From Trichosporon coremiiforme (Eukaryota > Basidiomycota > Tremellomycetes > Trichosporonales > Trichosporonaceae), in the NCBI GenBank assembly GCA_039545355.1, contig BCJJ01000003.1, forward strand, positions 868,001 to 932,000: a stretch of 64,000 bases of DNA, given 5' to 3'. Below, one piece after another: positions 21,527-31,467 of this stretch. A program made the translations under genes and the position numbers. The first letter of the stretch is position 1, and each line of letters starts with the position of its first letter. The notes beneath the pieces were generated by a model that searched no databases, was not told the DNA's origin, and saw nothing but the letters and a program-made list of their open reading frames with translations.

Positions 21527-23978
21527 ATGGGTATCTCAGGCCTTCTGCCTCTACTGAAGGAGGCTCAGGAGCCTGGTCACATCAGGGACTTTGCCGGAAA
21601 GAGGTGCGTGCCGGTCCAGACGCGTTTTCGCGTCTGTGGCTGACTGTGATGGGACGCGACGATGTGAACCGTTGGCTAACTTCACGCGCAGACTCGCCGT
21701 TGATGCCTACGTCTGGCTGCACAAAGGGGCCTTTGGGTGTGCTGAGGACCTCGTGAAGGGCAAGAAGACGGTCGCGTTCGTCAAGTACGCCATACATCGC
21801 GTCCGCATGCTCCGCAAGAACGGCGTCGAGCCCCTCATCGTTTTTGACGGCGGCCCGCTACCAGCCAAGAAAGGAACCGAGGACTCTCGTGCCAAGTGAG
21901 TAACTGTCTGTATTAAGAGCTTAGCTGATAGCGTAGGTCTCGAGCAGACCATATGGCGAGAGCGCTGGCGTTGGAGGCACAGGGACGACCAAAGGACGCG
22001 CGCGATTGCTACACGAAGTGTATTGACATCACACCGGAGATGGCGTATCAGTTGATCAAGGTGAGAGATTTTGATGGGTAGAGCTGACGTGACAGGCTCT
22101 CAAGGTGGAGAACGTCGACTACATTGTCGCCCCTTACGAGGCCGACGCGCAGCTATGCTTCCTCGAGAAGGAGGGCTACGTCGACGGCATTATCACCGAG
22201 GACTCTGACCTGCTCGTGTTCGGATGCAAGACTGTCCTGTTCAAGATGGACAAGGACGGCAACTGCGTGTACGTCAAGAGAACAAAAATTGCGACAGTTC
22301 GCGACTTGCCCATGCATGGGTGGACGGACACGCAGTTCAGACGGATGGCGGTGAGCTAGACATTGCAAACGCAAGCTAAACAACAGATGCTGTCTGGCTG
22401 TGATTACCTGCCTTCCATCGTTGGTATCGGTCTCAAGAAGGCGCACCGTATGCTGCGGCGCTTGAAGACGGTAGAGAGGGTGAGTCATCAGCTCGCTCAC
22501 TGAGTGCGTCAGCTGACACGTGACAGGTTGTTCAAAGTATCCGCCTCGAAGGAGCGCACTTAGTGCCAGACGGTTACATCGAGGCGTTCAATCAGGCAGA
22601 GCTCGCTTTCCTGCACCAGAGGGTGTACTGTCCACACGAGAAGCGGCTGGTCCCTCTTTGCGAGTTCCCCCCATCAGGTCTCAGTGGTGACGACGAGAAG
22701 TGGATCGGTCTCGATGTTGAGCCAGCGGTAGCGCAGGGCATGGCTAGGGGAGACCTGCACCCCGAGACACGGAAGCCGATAGAGGACCAGTGGCCAAACT
22801 TCGATGGGAAGATCGACATCAGCGACAGCAAGTCGGCCGTTCCGACAGGCGCTGGGGCAAGTGGAACGCTGGAGCTGTTTGGTTTCTCCTTCATCAAGAG
22901 GTCACAGTCAGCTCGTATCGCCCCCGCCGTCGGTCGCGTCGGCAGCTTCTCATCTGGCCCGAAGTCTCTGTCCCAGCTCGGCGGCTCTCGCAAGCCTCCG
23001 TCCCGGAGTGAGTCACAGCCGACCGCGAAGACCGGCACTGCCAGCAAGTACTTCTTGTTCACGGGCGAGAAGACTGACCAGCTCAATGCTCACGAGGAGG
23101 AGACACAGGATGTGGAGTCACTAAATGAGGAAACTCTGCGATCGCCGACTCCGGAGGTCACTCGATCATCGTCGTCGTTCGCTTCACCGCCTTTCGGAGA
23201 AGAAGCCAAGTCACCAACGCCGATCCGCATGTCCTCCCCGACGTCACACATCTCGTCACCTAGCACCACCCCGTACAAAGGAATCCCGTTCTCATCTCCT
23301 GTTGAGAACCAAGCTGAGCACTGGGGTCGATCTCCTTCACCAGCGCCAACCGAGCGTTCCGAACCGCCCTCTCCTACGCCCACGAAACGGGTCCTGGTCG
23401 CTGCCTCGTCCCAGTTCTCCGAAGCGCCACACCTTACGTTACCGCGCTCGGATCGGTCAACGCCTTCTCGAGCTCGGAAGATCAACGTTCTGGTCCCCGC
23501 CTCATCCGGAGCGACGGCTCTCGGTACCGTTTTCTTGTCCGACTCGGTGGCCGATGAGGAGATAGTGACTCCCACGCCCCTTGAGCAGAAGACGATGAAG
23601 AGGAAGCGAACCGTGGTTGAGGACGAGCAGACCGATGAGGAGAGGGCCGCCCAGCGAAGAGCCTCGATTGTCGCGGAAGGGTGGAGGGCCAGGTACTCCT
23701 TCGGTTCTGCGTCGTCTTCTTCCCCTGCATCGTCGTCCGCTCCGTCACAACCCAAACCTGCCAGAGTCGCGCCGGTCCCGAGGACGTCGAAGGTGCCGCT
23801 CACGTCTGCACTGGGCGTGCTTGCAACCAAGGACATGAATCTCGCGGACAGCCCGACGATCCCGAAAGGTTCAGACTTAAAGGCGACTGTGCCTGTTGTC
23901 AAACTTGCCCCACCGACAAAGCCAAAGTCCCATGGCATGTCGTGTGCGGCGCTTCAGAAGTTCAGGTTCACTCGGTAG
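21527..23978 (+). CDS. EXO1: exonuclease 1 (Rad2/XPG family 5'-3' nuclease)
   Basis: Exons 21527-21603, 21692-21895, 21937-22060, 22096-22350, 22387-22479 and 22527-23978 give 734 aa. Exo1 removes 5' strands in mismatch repair, double-strand-break resection and telomere processing. The N domain starts MGISGLLPLLKEA; metal ligands are visible at Asp30 (LAVDAY), in LIVFDGG, in YEADAQ (the E150/D152 pair) and in TEDSDLL, followed by the helix-hairpin-helix region MLSGCDYLPSIVGIGLKKA. The C-terminal half (from about 330) is disordered, Ser/Pro-rich with many S/TP sites, and includes ASKYF at about 423-427, which fits the MLH1-interacting MIP box. Intron 1 uses a GTGCGT donor. Confidence 0.95.
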
Positions 23979-24121
23979 TCGTCGGCGGTGTATCGAGAGG
24001 GTTCTGTCTGTTGTAAACCGTAGTGTTCTTGTAAAACTGGTGTAAAGTAGCGTCTCATCTATGTCCCCCGTCGGTCAGTCAGTTCCGATGAGAAGGTATG
24101 TGCATACAAATCCGAATGTGT

Positions 24122-24779
24122 CTACTGGCTTGACGTGGCCTCGCCGGTCTCCTGCTCCTTCTGCGCCTTCTCCTTGGCGAGCCTCTTCGCCTTGGCGATC
24201 CTGAACAGCTCGTCCATCCAGGCCTGGTGCTTGGCGATCTTCTCGTCCTTCTCAGCCTGAAGCTTTCTCTTAGCCTCAGCAGCCTCGGCGACACGGACAC
24301 GCTTGGCCGCACGCTTCTTCACGAGCTCGGCCGCAACGGCGGCCTCACGCTCGGCCTGAGCCTGGTCGGCGGCGGCAAAGGCGGAGGATAACGAGGCGAC
24401 GGACGCGGGAGGGACAATCTCCCACTTGTGCTTCAGAGCGTGCTTGATCGGCGGGGAGTACCTGTCGCGAGGGAAGACCTGCTTACCTGCATTTGTCAGC
24501 CTGGGGATTCGGATCAACGCAGCTGTAGCGCAGATAGTTTGTACTAGCCGAGCTCCTGTAGAATGCGGCAGCACACTACTCACCCTTCCAGAAGAGCTGG
24601 CCCCAAGCCTTGCCCTTTGCCCGCAGGTACGTCTCGTTGGGTTCGGAACCCTCAACTTCCCGGAACTTGAGGTTGGTCTTGGTGACGCGGTAGAAGGAGT
24701 TCTCGGGCCAGATCTGGGGGCGGACGAGGGCGTGCTTGCCGTCCTTAGGGAGCGAGGCGAGGAGGGTCGGGAGACGCAT
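24122..24779 (-). CDS. probable mitochondrial large-subunit ribosomal protein mL59 (MRPL25-like)
   Basis: Exons 24584-24779 and 24122-24486 (97-nt intron) give 186 aa. The N-terminal half has IWPENSFYRVTKTNLKF and KAWGQLFWKGKQVFPRDRY, a pattern I associate with the fungal mL59/MRPL25 family of the mitoribosome. The C-terminal half is a long charged helix rich in Ala, Lys and Glu (about 105-186) that suits an extended rRNA-contacting helix. Assignment rests on memory of the family and is moderate. Converges on EXO1 with 143 bp between stops; divergent from the JmjC gene. Confidence 0.62.
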
Positions 24780-25242
24780 GGTGGAAGGGGATGAAAAGGG
24801 AGGGAGAGAGGTGCAGAGGAGGTTTTTCCAGTGGGAGAAGTCGGGAACAGGGGTTGCGCGCGGTTTCCGTACACTGGGCGATGCGAATGACCCAGCTGTC
24901 GAGCTCGAAGGTGGACGGAGACGGCGAGACGAGTGTTTTAATGGGTTGAGAGACGCTGTGATCACCAGAGCTCGGAAATTAGGAAAAACGACCTGCGATT
25001 GTCCTTACCTCCATCTGATTAGCGGAAGCAATATCCCTTAGGCAATCAGCTAATACTCAATCATTCAGGCACGGTAATAGAGGTATACACTGAACGGGCG
25101 CGTCCAGTCCTCTCGGCTCTGACGTCTTAGCAGCTAGAGGTCAGCCGGTCGCCACCTCGAACTCAACTTCGCGGTCGCATAGTCGCTCTTGCTACAGCTC
25201 CATTCCCTCCGAACGACTACCAACGCCGGCAACCGACGCGAA
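24780..25242. promoter_or_regulatory. shared divergent promoter, mL59 / JmjC gene
   Basis: 463 bp between opposed start codons. No factor site is claimed. Confidence 0.5.
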
Positions 25243-28200
25243 ATGGAGGCAGAGTTGGTGCACCGAGCTCCCACGATCGAGTCCGCGACTGAGGCCGCTG
25301 CGCCAAGCACCGCCGCTGCACCTGAAGTCGAGGCGCCGGAGGAGGATGAGCTGCAGTCGCAAGAGCCATCGGCGCCAGCGCCTGCCCCGCCAGACGAATC
25401 AGCCAAAGAGACCGATACCGAACAGAATGAACCGTCCGCGCAAGTAGTCGAAGAATCTCCTCTCGTTGAGCTTGCCCCTCTGCCGACCGAGTTCAACCCA
25501 GACGCGACACCTCCACCTCCGCTCCCACCAAAAGACGAGGAAGACGAACTCGCGTTCGAGCCGCACCCCGATCCCGAACCTGAGCCCGAACCGGAGCACC
25601 AGGCTGAGACCAACTACGAGGACAACCCCGAGCTGTACCGCAGTCTAGCTGTTCTCACGCAGTACGAGGACGGGGATGATCACACGGGCATGGAGGTCGA
25701 CTACGAGCAGCAGCCCGAAGAGGTCCTTGAGCCGCCGGCAGAGACGACAGAAGTTGTCGAGGAGAGCGTTGCCGAGGAGCAGCCCGTCAACGGGGACGCG
25801 ACGCCCACGGAAGAAACCGGAGACGTCGAAACGGGCGCAGGCGGCGAGGCTGACAACCCTGCCATGGACGTCGAGCAGCCGTCAGATCAGCAGGAAGAGA
25901 ACGGCGACTCACCGATGCGCGAACCCTCGATAGAACCGATGTCGCCATTGTCAGACATCCCAGATCTGCCACAGGAGATTGATTTCTCGGAACAGACGCC
26001 CAAGGAGCCGACACCGCCACCTGTCAAGCGGAAACCGTCAAGAGCTGGCTCCGAGACCGAGGAAGGCGCCGCGACCAAGAAGTTGAAGAAGGAGCCGGAA
26101 GAGTTGGGCCCGAATGTTAGACCAGCCAGAGGTAAGTTTGTTAGGCCGCTTCGGAACTGACAAGCAGCTGCTCGATCACGAAAGCGTCTAGACGCTCAGC
26201 TCAATATCATTCGAGATATGGCGCCGCCACCGGAGAAGGTGGCACCTCGTAGGTCCGAACTGGAGTGTGACGCTGACAGATAGGCGCGAAGACCTTGACA
26301 GATGCCAGGATTCTGCAGATGTGCAAGGGCAAGACGAAGGACATCCAGCAAACGCCGTGCCTCCGACAGCGCTACGGCGTCTGGGGCAAGTGCGTGCAGT
26401 GTGTTGCCAAGCTGGGAGGCGACTCATGCCGATTCCGCCTGACAAGAGTCTTCGAGTGCGTTGTAGGCATTGGGTTCGAACTGACCGAAGTATCGACGCT
26501 CAAACTGGCAAGATCCTTAAACCCGGACACTTCGAGGATATTGAGTACCCGGATCCGATCAAGCCTATGCCGACCAACTTCAACACAATGCTCACTGAGG
26601 CGCATATGAAGAGGACAGAGGTGAGTATTTTGGTGCGTGCTCGAGCTGACGTCAGCAAACGGTTGCGCCGGTGTTGCTGCACCCTATCAGCCAGGAGCTG
26701 AGGCATATCGTGAAGAATAAAACGATCTACCGAGGGACAGATGCCGCCGAGCACCGCGCACTCTGTGACTTTTGTGCGTCGACAATATTCGGAGGCTACT
26801 TCTTCTGTCGAAAATGCGGACGTGACTACTGTCTGCAATGCGAGCGGTACATGAGTGACACGACCGACAACCTGCTCACCTCACCGTGGCCGTTGCCAGA
26901 TGCCGCGAAACCTCGACTGCACAAGTGTAGCCGAGGGGGCGACGACACCTTGCCGTTGGAGCTCCCGGCTCCCGGGCGACGGGTATCGAAGGCCAACTTC
27001 CAGCACGCTCGCTGCGATCTGCAGCCTGCCTCTCCTTTCCGCGGCGATGAGCTAAAGGAACAGTGGAAGGCATTGATGGACTTTGTTCTCCAGCCTGGAG
27101 CCGATGTGGAGGACACCATCAAGGCGCTGACGCTGGGCGGCGACGAGGAGCTGGAGAAGGAAGTCCGTGACTGGTTTGAGAACCAGCCGCCGCCGGAACC
27201 GAAGGAGACTCACGTCACGGATGAGCAGCTCGCCGAGCTGTACGAGGCGTCCAAGTCTGCACCGTCAGAAAAGGATCCGGCTGGGCTGGAGACGCACCCG
27301 TTCATGTACATCGATGCCGACAAGCTGGGCAGCGAAACTTTCGACGACCTCTGGGCACGCGGAGAGCCAATAGTCGCATATGGCACGAAGAAGCGGTTCC
27401 GAGGCTCATGGACTCCCGACATGTTCATTGACCGCTACGGCCAGGATGGATGCTGTAAGTTAGCAGTTGTTCCACCTTAACTAACGCCAGGGGTACTGGA
27501 TTGCCAGGACGAGCAGTTTTACGGCGCTTCGATTCGCTCATTCTTCACTCTCTTCAAGGTACTCGGTGGCGAGGAGACCGTGCCGACGCATTTCGAGACC
27601 ATGGAGCTGGATGACGAGGAGGAAGAAGAGGAAGAACTGCCGCGGCCGAAGAAGGGAGAGCCGGTCAAGCCTCCGGACAACGTGCGGACCTTCCTCAACC
27701 AGTACCTGCAGGACCAGCGGGAGGCCCAGCGAGCAGCTGCGGAGTCGCAGACGGCTGAGGAAGCGACCGCTGATGCGCCGACGAGGGAGAAGTCTCCGAC
27801 ACCCGCTGAGCGAGGAGAGAAGGTGGAGAATGGTGCTGCTGTCGATGGTGATGATACCGAGGAAACCAAGGTAGCTTCTCCTAATGGCGAAGCACCGAAA
27901 GCCACGTCTCCTAAGCCTGAAGCCGCGAGCACCGATAGCCTTGCCAACGGGAAGGATCAGACTGCTGGTGACGCGAAGCGCTCGACGTCGCCGGACACCG
28001 CTCGACCTCCGGCCAAGGATCCGAAGGTTCCATCCGTGGAGCCGGCCGCTGCGGAGGAACCTTCTCAGCCGGAGAAGAAGGTGCGCAAGAGGAAGGCTAA
28101 GCCAATGAAGATCCTGAAACTGAAGGACTGGCCCATCGAAGGCGACTTCGAGTCCAACTACCCGGACATGTACCACGACTTCTCCAACGCGCTTCCCGTT

Positions 28201-29318
28201 CCGGACTATACGCGCCGCAACGGTGTCCTGAACCTGTACTCTCATGTAAGCTTCAAGCAAGATATCAGCTAACATCAGTTCCCGGCTGGTGCCACTCGTC
28301 CCGATATCGGGCCCAAGATGTACAACGCGTTCGCTGCCCGCGAAGACCCGGGCGGCATGGGCTCGACTCGACTCCACATGGACGTCGCTGATGCCATCAA
28401 CATTCTCTTGCATGCTTCGCCAGGCCCAGACGGCAAGCGCCAGCCAGGGTGTGCGGTGTGGGACCTGTTCCGCGCCGAGGACGCGGACAAGATCCGCCAG
28501 TTTCTGATGGAGAAGTTCGACAAGACGCAGTACAAATACCAGGACCCAATCCATGCGCAGATGTTCTACCTCGACTCGGCTCTTCGGACGGAGCTGTTCG
28601 AGAAATACGGCGTCAAGTCGTTCCGCGTGTACCAGTACCCAGGCGACGCCGTCTTCATTCCGGCCGGGTGCGCGCACCAGGTGTGCAATCTCGCCAACTG
28701 CATCAAGATCGCTCTTGACTTTGTTTCGCCTCGTAAGCTACGCTCCCAGTCGTAAGCTAACGTTCAGACAATGTGCGCCGGTGCCAGCGACTAGGACAGG
28801 ATTTCCGCCAGGAGAACTTTGTCCGGGCGTGGAAGGACGACGTGCTTCAACTGTACAACGTCCTGTGGTACGCGTGGACGAACGTGCGGGAGACCCGCCA
28901 AAGACGCAAGGACGAGGCCGCGGCCCTCAGGGCGAGGGAGGCTGAGCGCACGGCCCAGTATGCACGCTGGGAGAGTGGCAACGTGACGCCCCGTTTCGGT
29001 GCGGCCACGAGCTCTGTGCGCGACGAGACGCCGACCTCGACCAAGTCGCCGAGCAAGGAGCCGGAACCTGCCCCGACCGGTCCAACTCGCAGCGAGCTGA
29101 AACAAGCGCTCGTCGACCGGTTGATGGACGCTGCAATCGAGCGCGAGCCGATGCCAGTCCCGGCCGAGGAGGAAAAGAAGCGTGCGCCGACGCCACCTCC
29201 CGCTCCTCAGCGCGCGCGAATCTCTCAGGCTGTCGCCGGCAATGACCTGATGATGGGCTTAGCGATGAAGGTGATCCAGAGCGACATGGGCAAGGGGATG
29301 GGAGACATGGACGAGTGA
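25243..29318 (+). CDS. KDM3/JMJD1-like JmjC histone demethylase with zinc finger
   Basis: Exons 25243-26131, 26168-26248, 26284-26455, 26491-26620, 26656-27454, 27491-28245, 28279-28732 and 28768-29318 give 1276 aa. The order is: acidic Pro/Glu-rich disordered N-terminus (1-290); cysteine-containing segment with GKCVQC (about 340-380); a zinc finger with C461, C464, C475, C478, C483 and C486; then a JmjC domain with KLKDWP, DGVLNLYSHFP, the Fe(II) facial triad H975-x-D977 and H1075 (AGCAHQ), and a Lys/Glu-rich tail. Such proteins remove methyl groups from H3K9 using Fe(II) and 2-oxoglutarate. All iron ligands are present, so activity is likely. Odd: a roughly 160-residue acidic/Lys insertion lies between the pre-JmjC part and KLKDWP. 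The ATG at 25243 is the first in frame. Confidence 0.9.
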
Positions 29319-29433
29319 TTCGAACTGTACAGACTGGTAGAATGTAGATAAGCATAAGCATGCAGCAGTGTAATAGTAGCGGTATACGTATAAGACGGAC
29401 CAGGTTATCGGTGCACGTTCGGGGACAGCCGAC

Positions 29434-29460
29434 GGCAGGTATGGCAGGTATGGCAGGTGG
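29434..29460. repeat. 9-bp tandem array GGCAGGTAT x3
   Basis: Three copies of GGCAGGTAT (last copy with two changes) in non-coding DNA. Confidence 0.8.
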
Positions 29461-29525
29461 GGGTGATTGACCGCTTGGAGACGGATAAGTGCAGGGATAG
29501 CCGCTGCCTCGAGTGTGTGGATCTG

Positions 29526-29552
29526 GGATGCTCAGGATGCTCAGGATGCTCA
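29526..29552. repeat. 9-bp tandem array GGATGCTCA x3
   Basis: Three perfect copies of GGATGCTCA in non-coding DNA. Confidence 0.85.
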
Positions 29553-29915
29553 GGTACACGCTGGACCGTTGACCGGAATCGCGGCCGGACAGCGGCTGTG
29601 GTCGGCGAGTGGTCGGCGGGCAAGGGACGAATGGGCGGAGGTGCGGCTATCGCTTAGGTGCAGGCTGTCCAGGCTGGTGATAGCATATTATGACTCAGAA
29701 AGATCCAGGGCCCGACCCAACATGCCAGCGTAGCTCGGGTCATCCGCCTGACCGCCCTGGCTGGTTTGTTGACATGCCGACGTTGCCGATACCAGGTGGA
29801 GGCAGCCCGCAGCCCCCAACTCAGGCATCCCAATTTGTATATACTCAGCCTCGTCAGCATTGTCTTCCATTCCTGTCATCCCCCTCACTCCGTTGTTCAA
29901 CACAATCTGGTCACA

Positions 29916-31467
29916 ATGGCCACTCCCCGCCTCCGTCTCCAGAACAAGGTCGCCATCGTCACCGGCGCCGGATCGTGAGTTTGAGTTTGCCTTCCCCTTT
30001 GCAGGGATCCCAACTTTTTCTCGATACCGGCCACGAGCAACAGCCTCAATGCGTTGGCAGTCAGCCCGGATTGCTCTGCTGGAACGCATTGGATCAATGA
30101 CCCGTAACAAACATCCAACCCTTCAGCTATCTGGGTCCGAACTCCTCAGCTGACATCCAGCGGCATCGGTCTTGAGACCTCGCTCCAGTTCGCCGCCGAG
30201 GGCGCCAAGGTCGTGCTCTCGGACGTCAACGCCGAGGCCGTCCAGAAGGCTGCTGAGCAGGTCAAGGCCCGCTTCCCCTCCTCCGACGCTATTGCCGTCA
30301 AGTGCGACGTCTCCAAGGAGGAGGACGTCAAGGCTCTCGTCGACAAGGCCGTCGAGACCTTCGGCCGCCTCGATGTCATGGTGAGTCGGCAGTCGGGCGG
30401 GGAGTCACCACGCACGCGGCTCGGACGCTGGGAATCACTGTCTGTTTCTTGGGGCACGATATGGCCAGCAATGGGCGAGAGGGCGACGCGCGACACACTG
30501 TCGCACAGGGTCCGTGCGTGTGGATCGACGGTTGCCTCTTGCCCAAGTGTTTCAAAGGACAGACTCCGCGTGACAACATGGATTGTGGGCTTGGTTGAGC
30601 TGACACACAGTTCAACAACGCCGGTATCATGCACCCCAAGTGAGCAGAGCGTGGCGCACTGGCTCTGCCCAGCTTGCCCAGCCTGAGGAAGCGAGCTGAC
30701 CCCAGGGACGACGACGCCGTCAACACGGACGAGAAGATCTGGGACCTGACCCAGGCCATCAACGTCAAGGGCGTCTGGTACGGATGCAAGTACGCTGTGA
30801 TTGCCATGCGCAACGTGAGTCACCCCTCACCCAGCTGTCTTGTTCTTCATTAAGCTAACGTCCAGAACAAGGATGAGCCCGAGAAGGGTCTCCACCGTGG
30901 CGGCTCGGTAATCAACGTCGCGTCCTTCGTCGCCAAGCTCGGCGCCGCGACCCCCCAGCTGGCCTACACGGCGAGCAAGGGCGCCGTGCTCGCCATGACG
31001 CGTGAGCTCGCCATGATCCACGCGCGTGAGGGCATCCGCTTCAACTCGCTTTGCCCCGGCCCCATCCGCACGCCCCTCCTCATGGACTTCCTCAACACCC
31101 CCGAGAAGCTCAACCGCCGCATGGTCCACTGCCCCATGGGTCGCTTCGGAGAGGCCGTCGAGCAGGCCAAGGCTGTTGTTTTCCGTGAGTACAGGTGGCG
31201 AACACGCGGCGTGCAGCGAGTGTGCAAGCAGGTGACAGCGGGCTGGTGCCAGTCCTGCGAACCCAGATGCGCACCGACAAGCCACAGCACCGCAACTGCG
31301 TAGCTGGAGTCGTCGTAGAGTATAGCTAACACCCAGTCGCCTCGGATGACTCGTCCTACGTCAACGGCTCCGACTTCATGGTCGACGGTGGTCTCTCGGG
31401 CTGCTACGTCACCGCCGAGGGCGAGCCTCTCCTCGCGCCTCCCCAGGGCCTGCTCTCGCAGCAGTAG
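29916..31467 (+). CDS. short-chain dehydrogenase/reductase (classical SDR)
   Basis: Six exons (29916-29974, 30161-30380, 30611-30639, 30706-30814, 30866-31184, 31337-31467) give 288 aa. The Rossmann NAD(P) motif TGAGSGIG is formed across intron 1. NNAG is encoded by a 29-nt exon (30611-30639). NVASF precedes the catalytic YTASK, and CPGPIRTPL follows, all typical of classical SDRs that oxidise or reduce alcohols, ketones or sugars. Asp in VVLSDVN after the second strand suggests preference for NAD(H) over NADP(H). The substrate is unknown; the YVNGSDFMVDGG end is standard for the family. Introns 1, 2 and 5 are long (186, 230 and 152 nt). Confidence 0.93.

Larger units (their letters stand above)
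29319..29915. other. intergenic, about 600 bp with two 9-bp arrays
   Basis: Between the JmjC gene and the dehydrogenase gene, both on the plus strand. It holds the perfect 9-bp tandem arrays at 29434-29460 and 29526-29552 and the promoter of the downstream gene. Confidence 0.6.

Noticed and set aside
27538..28677. 379-codon antisense frame in the JmjC gene
   Set aside because: Mirror of the Lys/Glu-rich coding sequence; no independent support.
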